The notes under the pieces are model-generated. The model was not told where the DNA came from. It saw only the letters and a list, made by a program, of their open reading frames with translations, and did not search any database. 64,000 nt of DNA from Bacillota bacterium. GTDB taxonomy: Bacteria; Bacillota; Clostridia; Lachnospirales; Lachnospiraceae. The stretch covers positions 1-64,000 of the forward strand of contig JAEWCQ010000002.1 of NCBI GenBank assembly GCA_023390555.1, written 5' to 3'. A program made the position numbers and the translations under genes. Shown here one piece after another: positions 6,677 to 13,909 of this stretch. Position 1 is the stretch's first letter, and every line of letters starts with the position of its first letter.

Positions 6677-8320
6677 ATGGAAAAAAAGAAAAATACGACA
6701 CTGGTTCTGATTTTGTTCCTGCTTGGAATCTTTATGGGAGCAATCGATAACGGAATTGTCTCCCCGGCAAGAGAAATCATCCAGAATAGTTTTTCCGTAT
6801 CTAAGGGTGCGGGAGCATGGATCATTACGATTTATACACTTGTGTACGCGGTATCCATGCCGATCAGTTCCAAATTATCCGATATTCTTGGACGTAAGAA
6901 GATGTATATGTTTGGGATTGCAGTTTTTGGAATCGGTTCTGCATTGTGCGGGTTCAGTAATTTTTACGGAAATTTTGGATTTATGCTGGTTTCAAGAGTC
7001 ATTCAGGCTGTCGGTGCAGGAGGCATTTTACCAATTGCCACAACGGTCATCGGACAATCGTTTCCGCCGGAAAAAAGAGGCAGCGCACTTGGTATGGTAG
7101 GTGCTGTATATGGGGTCGCGACGATTATCGGACCGACGCTCGGAAGCGGAATCATGAGCCTTGCCGGTACGGACAGATGGGGCTTTATTTTTTTCATTAA
7201 TGTACCAATCTGTATACTGACACTGATTTTGTCGGTAAAAATGGAAGAGTCAAAAACGGCAGGGGAAGTGAAAATCGATGTACCCGGAGCAGTTATCCTG
7301 GGCGCATTGATTGCAAGCCTTTTATATGCACTTACCAATATGGATTTCTTTTCCATCCTGGCAAGCATAAAGCAGACGAATGTTTTTCCGTTCCTGCTTG
7401 CATTTGTGCTGCTCATTCCAGTCTTCGTTTTTGTGGAAAAGAAGGCAAAAGATCCGATTCTTCAGTTGAAATATTTCAAAAACAGAGAGATTGTCCTGAT
7501 TCTGCTGCTTGCTTTTATTGTGGGCATCGGTATGATGGGAATGGTGTATATGCCGCAATTTGCGGAAAACACTCTAAAGATCCAGAGCGGCTCCGGCGGC
7601 TATTTCATAACGCTTCTGGCTGTTTTTTCCGGAATTGCATCCCCGCTTGGCGGAAAGATTCTAGATAAAAAAGGTGCAAAGCCGGTCCTGATTATCGGAT
7701 TTGCATGTACGATGGCAGGGACGTTGATTTTGGGATTCATAGCTGCAAAATCACTCAGTCTGATCGCAGTTCTGGCCGGTCTTACCTTAATGGGATTCGG
7801 TGTGGGATTTACGATGGGGCCACCGTTGAATTTTCTCATACTGGGTGCGGTAAAAGAAGAAGAAGGGGCGACCGCGATTGCGACGATGTCCCTGGTGCGT
7901 TCCATCGGGGTTACGATTTCTCCCGGTTTTATGATTGGGTTTATCGTAGATGCGAGTAAGAATCTGCAATCGGAGCTGATGGATACACTGCAAAAAGGCT
8001 TTGAAAACGCAGGAGCCGGGACCATGTTTTCCGGGATGCTCTCCGGGCAGGATAAAGCAGGTGCATCTGCCTTTTCCACGCTGCAGAATGCGGATGTCAC
8101 GACGATCGTTCCGATGCTGATTGAGGTGTTCAAAAAAGTGCTTCCGGAAAACGCACAGACCTATATTCTACCGGTTATAAAGAATCTTTCGGGGGAAATT
8201 GAGCAGACATTTCAGTCTGTTTTAAATCAGGGGTATACACATATGTTTACGGCTTCTGCCGTCATTGCAGCGCTCGGTATTGCAGTCTCTCTGGGTTTAA
8301 AGCGAGCTAAATCCCAGTGA
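6677..8320 (+). CDS. DHA2/EmrB-type MFS multidrug exporter
   Basis: Inner-membrane proton-drug antiporter of 547 residues with about 14 predicted helices, as in QacA/EmrB. Helix 1 carries the family pattern GIFMGAIDNGIVSPAREII (D-containing motif D1); motif A is seen as GRKKMYMFGIAVFG; motif C-like GAVYGVATIIGPTLGSGI follows. A ~90-residue extracytoplasmic loop lies before the last helix (FENAGAGTMFSGMLSGQDKA). Start 6677 has AAGGAG 9 bases upstream. Expression is probably controlled by the TetR protein just upstream through the 6647-6659 site. Substrate unknown. Confidence 0.88.
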   Translation: MEKKKNTTLVLILFLLGIFMGAIDNGIVSPAREIIQNSFSVSKGAGAWIITIYTLVYAVSMPISSKLSDILGRKKMYMFGIAVFGIGSALCGFSNFYGNFGFMLVSRVIQAVGAGGILPIATTVIGQSFPPEKRGSALGMVGAVYGVATIIGPTLGSGIMSLAGTDRWGFIFFINVPICILTLILSVKMEESKTAGEVKIDVPGAVILGALIASLLYALTNMDFFSILASIKQTNVFPFLLAFVLLIPVFVFVEKKAKDPILQLKYFKNREIVLILLLAFIVGIGMMGMVYMPQFAENTLKIQSGSGGYFITLLAVFSGIASPLGGKILDKKGAKPVLIIGFACTMAGTLILGFIAAKSLSLIAVLAGLTLMGFGVGFTMGPPLNFLILGAVKEEEGATAIATMSLVRSIGVTISPGFMIGFIVDASKNLQSELMDTLQKGFENAGAGTMFSGMLSGQDKAGASAFSTLQNADVTTIVPMLIEVFKKVLPENAQTYILPVIKNLSGEIEQTFQSVLNQGYTHMFTASAVIAALGIAVSLGLKRAKSQ

Positions 8321-8380
8321 AGACCTGCTATTATGTAATCTGAAAACAGGGAAAACAGAAAATCGAAGATCGTTTCGCGA

Positions 8381-8414
8381 AAACGAAAAAGGCCCCCGCC
8401 GGATGGACGGGGGC
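8381..8414 (-). terminator. Terminator of Cys-rich peptide gene copy 3
   Basis: Minus-strand stem GCCCCCG (8408-8414 complement) with CGGGGGC (8392-8398 complement) followed by T-rich sequence (complement of 8381-8390). Its sequence is unlike the other two copies, but it lies at the same distance after the stop. Confidence 0.8.
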
Positions 8415-8426
8415 TTACTGATCGAA

Positions 8427-8507
8427 TTAGCAGCCGAGGCATTTACGGATGTAATCCATGAGTTCACTGCAACTGCTTCCGCAAGTACTTAAGAATTTGT
8501 AACACAT
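8427..8507 (-). CDS. 26-residue five-cysteine peptide, copy 3
   Basis: Third member of the family: 26 residues, MCYKF start, KCLGC end, with cysteines at 2, 9, 13, 23 and 26. Against copies 1 and 2, codons 8, 9, 12, 13, 14, 19 and 25 change silently, and only I6L, A18D and Q22K change the protein. That pattern is strong evidence for a translated, selected peptide rather than an RNA element. AAGGAGGA precedes the ATG. It has its own promoter and a terminator of different sequence. It sits between the DHA2 exporter (convergent) and the MerR gene (same strand, about 100 bases upstream). Function unknown. Confidence 0.8.
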   Translation of the reverse strand: MCYKFLSTCGSSCSELMDYIRKCLGC

Positions 8508-8590
8508 ATCGTCATCCTCCTTTTGCTTAGTGGTTAATTTGTTATTTCGTAATTGAATTGTAACAATTTTGTAACATATAAGCAATAGGA
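8508..8590 (-). promoter_or_regulatory. Promoter and direct-repeat operator of peptide copy 3
   Basis: Minus strand: TTGCTT (8580-8585), 17-base spacer, TACAAT (8557-8562). GTTACAAAATT and GTTACAATTCA repeats occur at 11-base steps, then ATTACG. Despite divergence elsewhere these elements match copies 1 and 2. Confidence 0.65.
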
Positions 8591-8605
8591 GAAAGTTGGA
8601 AGCTT

Positions 8606-9427
8606 TTATTCCACAATTTTAATCTGAACCAGTGTCAGAAATTCGCTTTCAAGATCTGTTTCGTAATAATCGATAATGTAAAATTCGAACATATCCCCCT
8701 CCAGCTTAAGCTGATGGTCTTTCGCATATTCCAGAAGCTTTCGGCTCCAGAATCCGGATTTGGTTGCACTTCCGCTATAGGCAGCCGTCAGGTAGCTGCC
8801 GGCAGGAAGCACAAAGCTGACCGGTACGCTGAAGGTGTTGTTGACAAGAAACACTTCTTTGGTCACACAGTTTCCGTCCGCACGCAAGTGCCCGGTGTCC
8901 AGACGATAACCGTCGGAACGGCCGATGGTATCGCTTAAAGAGCAGCCGTTGTGATTTAAAAAACGAATCAGATAATAGTCAATTTCATTCTGGGTAATGT
9001 CTCCGTCACCGATATGAAGACAGTTCCGCTCCGGCTGTTCCATGATAAAGATCCGGTCGTAGCGGATGTCGCTTAATGCATTCTGAATACCGTTGATCCG
9101 ATATTGTGTGATATCAATCGAATGCTGCAGCTGATTCATTTTCTGTGTCAGCGAGTTCAGCTCATTGGAAAGAATGTCGCGTGTCATGTCCAGATTTCGG
9201 CTGCCGAGCATTTCTTTGATCTGAATAAAAGAGAAATTCAGTTCCCGCAGCTCCATGATCAGGTTCAGCTTCATTAAATCCCTGTGGCTGTAGTAGCGGT
9301 AGCGATTATTTTCTCCGCGCGCCGGAATGAGCAGACCGATCTTCTCATAATAACGGAGAGAATCGATGCCGATATGGTACAGCTTTGATACTTCATTGAT
9401 TTTAAAATGATCTGGATTTTTCTTCAT
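8606..9427 (-). CDS. MerR-family regulator with BmrR-like effector domain
   Basis: Regulator of about 273 residues. The winged helix is at residues ~6-75 (KINEVSKLYHIGIDSLRYYE, KIGLLIPARGENNRYRYYS), a coiled-coil dimerisation helix at ~80-120, and a GyrI-like ligand domain thereafter (ERNCLHIGDGDI ... FEFYIIDYYETD). ATG at 9427 has GAGGTG upstream; an in-frame start at 9463 would translate promoter sequence. It is divergent from the riboswitch-amine operon, and the shared region holds a textbook MerR-type promoter, so it probably activates that operon and controls itself. BmrR/BltR relatives sense hydrophobic cations; a polyamine-like ligand here is inference. Confidence 0.87.
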   Translation of the reverse strand: MKKNPDHFKINEVSKLYHIGIDSLRYYEKIGLLIPARGENNRYRYYSHRDLMKLNLIMELRELNFSFIQIKEMLGSRNLDMTRDILSNELNSLTQKMNQLQHSIDITQYRINGIQNALSDIRYDRIFIMEQPERNCLHIGDGDITQNEIDYYLIRFLNHNGCSLSDTIGRSDGYRLDTGHLRADGNCVTKEVFLVNNTFSVPVSFVLPAGSYLTAAYSGSATKSGFWSRKLLEYAKDHQLKLEGDMFEFYIIDYYETDLESEFLTLVQIKIVE

Positions 9428-9463
9428 AAAGCACCTCAGGAAAATAAAAAAATAAAAAAACAC

Positions 9464-9494
9464 TTGACTCTGGTATTATACCATAGTTTATAAT
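9464..9494 (+). promoter_or_regulatory. MerR-type promoter with 19-bp spacer and operator
   Basis: TTGACT (9464-9469), a 19-base spacer and TATAAT (9489-9494). The spacer contains the perfect palindrome TGGTATTATACCA (9471-9483). An over-long spacer with a central dyad is the hallmark of promoters activated by MerR-family DNA distortion (known). It reads toward the riboswitch and amine operon. A minus-strand promoter for the MerR gene (TTGAAT, 16 bases, TATAAT) overlaps it. Confidence 0.85.
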
Positions 9495-9534
9495 GAATTC
9501 AAGTTCAACAGAACTGAATTGAATATGATCGGTT

Positions 9535-9719
9535 GAAGGTTACCCTAGACATCATACATATGGGGCCGAAGAAGCAAACCGGGAGTTCATCTTGCTCCCG
9601 CGGAAACTGACAGGCAAAAGGAAGGTAACCGGACGAATCTTTGGAGAGAATGCTATGCAAAGGGGCAGACAGCATCGCCTACGAGGCTAGAACCAACTGG
9701 CAAAAGGACAGAGAAGTAT
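9535..9719 (+). promoter_or_regulatory. Divergent tandem glycine-type riboswitch
   Basis: Two aptamer-like halves. The first has a perfect P1 (GGTTACC 9538-9544 with GGTAACC 9624-9630), the core GCCGAAGAAGCAAA and GACAGGCAAAAGGA. The linker GGACGAATCTTTGGAGAG closely resembles the glycine riboswitch inter-aptamer linker. The second half ends CTGGCAAAAGGACAGAG. However, the canonical GAGAG/CTCTC pairing is missing in both halves, and the second half lacks the usual CACCGAAGGAGCAA core, having instead an ATGCT/AGCAT hairpin and a GCC/GGC hairpin. The family is recognisable; the ligand may not be glycine. A terminator follows, so ligand binding most likely permits read-through. Confidence 0.7.
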
Positions 9720-9758
9720 AGATGACCATAGGATAATGGCGTCTGTATTTCTTTTTTT
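9720..9758 (+). terminator. Riboswitch expression-platform terminator
   Basis: AGATG-A-CCAT pairs with ATGGCGTCT (single bulge, one G-U), followed by a T-rich tract ending CTTTTTTT. It lies immediately after the second aptamer P1 and about 180 bases before the first operon gene, as expected for transcriptional control. Confidence 0.7.
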
Positions 9759-9938
9759 ATATCCTTTTTAGAAAACTGAAAATATTGTTTGAAATGAGAA
9801 ATATTCAAACAAAACAGAAAATATCAGCGAGAAGACTAACAGGATACGGTCAGGCAGTACACAGTCTGCCGTTTGAAAAAGACATATTCGGTAAGATGAG
9901 TGTTACAAATCAAACGAATCGTTACGGAGGTGTCATTT

Positions 9939-11195
9939 ATGAGAATGATGTTAGTTGGAGCAGGAGCAGTTGGTGAGAGTATCTTAAAGATTCTGAAGGT
10001 GCGGGATGAAAAACAGGAATGGCTTTCTTTTGTTCTGGTATGCGATTATGATATTGCACGGGCACGGGAAGTGGCAGAGAAGCTGGGCGATGATACCCGC
10101 TTCACAGCCAGAAAGCTGGATGCGACCAGCACAGAGGATATGGTGAAGTGTATCCGGGAATATGAGATTGATTTTGTGATGGATGCAGCACCACCGTTTG
10201 CCAGCAATCGGATATTCGATGCGGCTTTTGAAGCAGGTGTCAATTATGGAAATATGGGAACCTGGTCCGTACCTATGGATGAACCGAAGTTTGGACTTGG
10301 AATGGAAAACAGTTATTTGGAACCGATGACAAAGTACAATTTCGACCGCCACAGTCAGTGGGAAGCCAGAGGAAATATGGCGGTGATCTGTATGGGAATC
10401 GATCCGGGCGTTGCCAATGTATTTGCAAAATATGCGGCTACAAAGCTCCTGGATGAGATTACGGAAGTGCACGTAAAGGATGGGGGGAATCTGACAATAC
10501 CATCTGCGGATGAGGATGACATCACGTTCGGATTTAATGTCTGGACCGTTTTGGATGAGGTCATGAACCCAAATGTGGAATATGATCAGGAAAAAGGCGG
10601 ATTTTTTGTAGAAAAGGCCTTTGCAGGAAAAGAAACGTTTCTCATGCCCGAAGGAGTGGGCGAAAACACACTGGTGAAAGTGGAACATGAGGAAGTTGTT
10701 ACATTGACGAGATATTTGTCACAATACGGATTGAAAAAAGCCAGTTTTAAAATCAGCCTCGATGAGAATCTGATTACGGCCTTAAAGGTCCTCGATAAAC
10801 TGGGACTTCGGAGTATCCATCCGGTAGAGGTAAAGGATGTGAAGGTCATACCAAGAGATGTTGTTGCAGCCTGTGCGCCGCAGCCTAAGGACATCGGGGA
10901 AGAAATGTCAGGGATGATGCTGGTCGGAGTTCACTGTATTGGAACAAAGGATGGAAGGCCAAAGGAATATTTTATTTATCAGCCGTTTGATAACCAGATG
11001 TCGATGCGCGTCTGGGGTTCGCAGGCAGTAGTAGCACAGACCGGATTTGGAGCGGCACTTTCGATTGAGCTGATCGGGAAAGGGATCTGGAAGGATAAAG
11101 GTGTATTTTCACCAGAGTATTTTGATCCGGAGCCATACCTGAAGTTGATGGATGAAAGTGGTTTTGAATGGAAAATAGAGGATTTATCAAAATAA
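9939..11195 (+). CDS. Saccharopine dehydrogenase-like oxidoreductase, paralogue 1
   Basis: NAD(P)-dependent oxidoreductase of 418 residues with an N-terminal Rossmann fold (MLVGAGAVGESILKIL) and the saccharopine-dehydrogenase C-terminal domain. The architecture and segments such as AAPPFASNRIFDAAFEAGVN and GIDPGVANVFAKYA resemble carboxynorspermidine/carboxyspermidine dehydrogenase, which reductively condenses a diamine with aspartate semialdehyde (known). Start 9939 has GGAGGTG 6 bases upstream. First gene after the riboswitch; a strong hairpin follows. The pairing with a polyamine importer and the paralogue at 15658 suggests an amine substrate. No carboxyspermidine decarboxylase is present in the window, so the exact reaction is undetermined. 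Confidence 0.8.
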   Translation: MRMMLVGAGAVGESILKILKVRDEKQEWLSFVLVCDYDIARAREVAEKLGDDTRFTARKLDATSTEDMVKCIREYEIDFVMDAAPPFASNRIFDAAFEAGVNYGNMGTWSVPMDEPKFGLGMENSYLEPMTKYNFDRHSQWEARGNMAVICMGIDPGVANVFAKYAATKLLDEITEVHVKDGGNLTIPSADEDDITFGFNVWTVLDEVMNPNVEYDQEKGGFFVEKAFAGKETFLMPEGVGENTLVKVEHEEVVTLTRYLSQYGLKKASFKISLDENLITALKVLDKLGLRSIHPVEVKDVKVIPRDVVAACAPQPKDIGEEMSGMMLVGVHCIGTKDGRPKEYFIYQPFDNQMSMRVWGSQAVVAQTGFGAALSIELIGKGIWKDKGVFSPEYFDPEPYLKLMDESGFEWKIEDLSK

Positions 11196-11202
11196 AAAGC
11201 TT

Positions 11203-11249
11203 AGCAAAAGGCGAGGATGCCAGTGAGACATCCCCGCCTTTTGCTTATC
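11203..11249 (+). terminator. Strong intra-operon hairpin
   Basis: A 17-bp near-perfect stem (AGCAAAAGGCGAGGATG with CATCCCCGCCTTTTGCT). It lies between the first dehydrogenase and potD, followed by only a short T-containing tract. It may be a partial terminator or an mRNA-stability element setting different levels of the first gene and the transporter. Confidence 0.6.
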
Positions 11250-11350
11250 TTACCGGTAATCAGCAGATAATCCGGTTCCCGGCATTCAACTTCAAAACCT
11301 GTGCTTTTACAGATAAAAGTAAAAAGTGATGAATAAGGAGGAAATTCAGG

Positions 11351-12409
11351 ATGAGAAAAAAGAAGAGCTGGGCTCTGGTATTTGCGACAGGATTATTGCT
11401 TTCCGCTATGCTGCTCGCCGGCTGCGGAGGCGATAAAAAAGAACTCTATATCTATAACTGGACAGAATATATGCCGCAGAGCGTATACGATGAATTTGAG
11501 GAAGAAACAGGAATCCACGTGGTGGAAAGTACATTTTCTTCCAATGAAGAAATGCTTGCAAAATTAAAAGCAGGCGGAGTGGATCAGTACGATCTGATCG
11601 TGGCAAGCAACTATGTCATCAAAGCAATGGAAGACGGCGATATGATTCAGAAAATTGACAAGGATAAAATTACCAATATAGACAATATTTCTCCGTCCGT
11701 GCTTGGTATGGACTATGATCCGGACAATGAATACAGCATCCCGTATCAGGCAACCATGACGGTTCTTGCGGTAAATCAGGAAAAGATGAAAGAACTTGGG
11801 GTTACGATCACCAGCCTGAATGATCTCCTGAATCCGGCGTTGAAAAATAATCTGGTCGTAGTGGATGATTCCAGAGAACTTGCCGGAATCGCGCTGAAAG
11901 CAACCGGAGAGGATGATAATACGACCGATCAGACAACGATTGAAGGCTGTCTGGACTGGCTCTTACAGCTGAAGGACAATATCAAGGCTTATGACAGTGA
12001 CAGCCCGAAAACACTGCTTGCAACCAATGAGGTGGCGGCGGGTCTTGTATATAACATCGATGCTGGGCAGGCAATCAAGCAGAATGATCAGATTACCGTC
12101 GTGTATACATCAGAACCATGCGAGCTTTCGATTGATAACTTTGTCATCAGTTCGCAGGCAAAGAATAAGGAGTATGCGGAGGAATTTATTAATTTCGTGC
12201 ATCGGCCGGAGGTATACAAAGAAATACTCGATGAATTCCCGGGCGTCTGCTTAAACGATGCAGCGAAAGAACTGATGGATTCTTCTTATCTGGATAATCC
12301 GGGCAGTAACGTGGATACGTCCGAACTGGAACGGGCACATCTGATCGAGGATGTGGGAGATGCGGCAGCTTATTATGATGATGTATTCACGAAAATGAAA
12401 ACAGATTAG
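11351..12409 (+). CDS. potD: Polyamine-type ABC transporter substrate-binding lipoprotein
   Basis: Extracytoplasmic binding protein of 352 residues for a spermidine/putrescine-type importer. A lipoprotein signal is clear (LLLSAMLLAGCGG, lipidated Cys about residue 25), followed by the PotD/PotF-type opening YIYNWTEYMPQSVYDEFEEE, where the Trp-Thr region is typical of polyamine binding. Later blocks include YDLIVASNYVIKAM, the SIPYQATMTVL hinge and a C-terminal FINFVHRPE. RBS AAGGAGG precedes the ATG. It heads the PotD-PII-PotA-PotB-PotC run. Substrate class by homology; the exact amine cannot be read from sequence. Confidence 0.9.
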   Translation: MRKKKSWALVFATGLLLSAMLLAGCGGDKKELYIYNWTEYMPQSVYDEFEEETGIHVVESTFSSNEEMLAKLKAGGVDQYDLIVASNYVIKAMEDGDMIQKIDKDKITNIDNISPSVLGMDYDPDNEYSIPYQATMTVLAVNQEKMKELGVTITSLNDLLNPALKNNLVVVDDSRELAGIALKATGEDDNTTDQTTIEGCLDWLLQLKDNIKAYDSDSPKTLLATNEVAAGLVYNIDAGQAIKQNDQITVVYTSEPCELSIDNFVISSQAKNKEYAEEFINFVHRPEVYKEILDEFPGVCLNDAAKELMDSSYLDNPGSNVDTSELERAHLIEDVGDAAAYYDDVFTKMKTD

Positions 12410-12421
12410 GAGGAATCGGAT

Positions 12422-12760
12422 ATGAAAAAATTAGAGATTATTACAAGACCGGAAAAACTGGATACGGTAAAAAAGATTCTTGCAAGAAATGAATACTCCG
12501 GAATGACCGTGACGGCAGCCATGGGCTGCGGCCATCAGAAAGGGGTACTAAAAGAATTTGAACAGCTGAATCTGGATATCAATCTGGTTCCGAAAATACA
12601 GATTATGACAGTAGTTCTCGATGAAGATGCGGAGGATGTGATCTGTGAGCTGCAGCAGCAGCTTTCGACAGGCAATGTCGGCGACGGCAAGATTTTCATC
12701 ACAGACGTAGCGGATGTGGTTCGAATCCGTACCGGAGAGCGCGGGGAGAAGACATTATAA
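12422..12760 (+). CDS. PII-family signal protein without the uridylylation Tyr
   Basis: Trimeric nitrogen-signalling protein of 112 residues. It retains the PII core: MKKLEIITRPEKLDTVKKIL, HQKG at the T-loop base, GNVGDGKIF and the ATP-binding RIRTGE. Aligned to E. coli GlnB, the T-loop tip LYRGAEY becomes EFEQLNL, so the uridylylated Tyr51 is a Leu. ADP/ATP binding is expected; covalent modification by GlnD is not. It lies 12 bases after potD and 18 before potA. PII proteins regulate transporters such as AmtB by direct contact (known), so this one probably gates the amine importer; that is inference. Confidence 0.9.
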   Translation: MKKLEIITRPEKLDTVKKILARNEYSGMTVTAAMGCGHQKGVLKEFEQLNLDINLVPKIQIMTVVLDEDAEDVICELQQQLSTGNVGDGKIFITDVADVVRIRTGERGEKTL

Positions 12761-12778
12761 ATTGGAGGTGGAATCCGC

Positions 12779-13909
12779 TTGAGTGAAGCAATCATCAAAT
12801 TAGAGAATGTTGTAAAATGCTACAGTGAAAATGCCGTTGTAAAAAATCTGAATCTGAATATTGAAAAGGGAGAATTTCTGACACTCTTAGGGCCGTCCGG
12901 CTGCGGAAAGACAACGACACTGCGTATGATCGCAGGGTTTGAGAGTGTTACAGAAGGACAGATTTTTCTGGAAGATAGGAATGTGGCGGATAAAAAACCA
13001 AATGAGAGAGATGTAAACACCGTATTCCAGAATTACGCATTGTTTCCGCATATGACCGTAGAAGATAATATTGCGTTCGGTCTGGTGGAAAAGAAAGTAA
13101 AAAAAGCAGAAATCAAAGAAAGAGTTGCCAAGATGATCAAACTGGTGCAGCTGGAAGGGCTGGAAAAAAGAATGCCTGCCCAGATGTCCGGCGGCCAGAA
13201 GCAGCGCGTGGCAATTGCAAGAGCCCTGATCAATAACCCAAAGGTATTGCTGTTGGATGAACCGCTTGGAGCACTTGATTTAAAGCTTCGTAAACAGATG
13301 CAGTTTGAACTGAAGCATCTGCAGCAGAAGCTTGGAATCACCTTTGTATTTGTTACGCACGATCAGGAGGAAGCACTTACCATGAGTGACCGGATTGCCG
13401 TCATGCACGAGGGTGTGCTCGAACAGATCGGAACGCCGCGGGAGATTTACAATCAGCCGGTTACAAAGTTTGTAGCGGATTTTATCGGGGAAACGAACAT
13501 CCTCGAGGCCTATGTGGAAAAAGTGGAAGCGGAAGCAATTCAGGTAACAATGGAATCGGGAAAGGCCTGCTTAAAAGCCAACGGTTTTGCGGAGGAAGAA
13601 ATGGTTTATCTGTGTGTCCGCCCGGAAAATCTGAGAATTACGACGGAAGAGACACCGGGTTTTCAGATTCACGGAAGAATCAAGGAGCATGTATTTATCG
13701 GTTCCATCTGCAAAACCATGATAGAGCTGGCAAACGGACTGGAAATCAAGATGACAACGCCGCAGATGGAGGAACTGTATCCGGTGGATACGAGAGTGAA
13801 TATTTACTGGAAAGAAAATCAGGGTGTCATCCTGCGGACAAAAGAAGAGCAGATCTATAATTTGATCGAAAATACAGTACAGATAGAAGGTGGAACAGAT
13901 GAAAGCTAA
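12779..13909 (+). CDS. potA: Polyamine-type ABC transporter ATPase
   Basis: Cytoplasmic ATP-hydrolysing subunit of 376 residues. Walker A GPSGCGKTT, Q-loop FQNYALFPHM, signature MSGGQKQRVAIARAL, Walker B VLLLDEPLGALD and H-loop FVTHDQ are all intact, followed by a C-terminal TOBE regulatory domain (residues ~260-360). The start is a TTG at 12779 preceded by GGAGGTGG; no in-frame ATG fits. It overlaps potB by 11 bases, implying translational coupling. Pairs with PotB and PotC. Confidence 0.93.
   Translation: MSEAIIKLENVVKCYSENAVVKNLNLNIEKGEFLTLLGPSGCGKTTTLRMIAGFESVTEGQIFLEDRNVADKKPNERDVNTVFQNYALFPHMTVEDNIAFGLVEKKVKKAEIKERVAKMIKLVQLEGLEKRMPAQMSGGQKQRVAIARALINNPKVLLLDEPLGALDLKLRKQMQFELKHLQQKLGITFVFVTHDQEEALTMSDRIAVMHEGVLEQIGTPREIYNQPVTKFVADFIGETNILEAYVEKVEAEAIQVTMESGKACLKANGFAEEEMVYLCVRPENLRITTEETPGFQIHGRIKEHVFIGSICKTMIELANGLEIKMTTPQMEELYPVDTRVNIYWKENQGVILRTKEEQIYNLIENTVQIEGGTDES

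Noticed and set aside
3302..8590. The three repeated units as CRISPR or a mobile repeat
   Set aside because: There are only three irregularly spaced copies, each with promoter, reading frame and terminator; no terminal inverted repeats or target duplications were seen.
9785..9976. A 63-residue open frame between the riboswitch terminator and the first dehydrogenase gene
   Set aside because: It has no ribosome site and overlaps the well-supported start of the dehydrogenase gene in another frame; no family resemblance.
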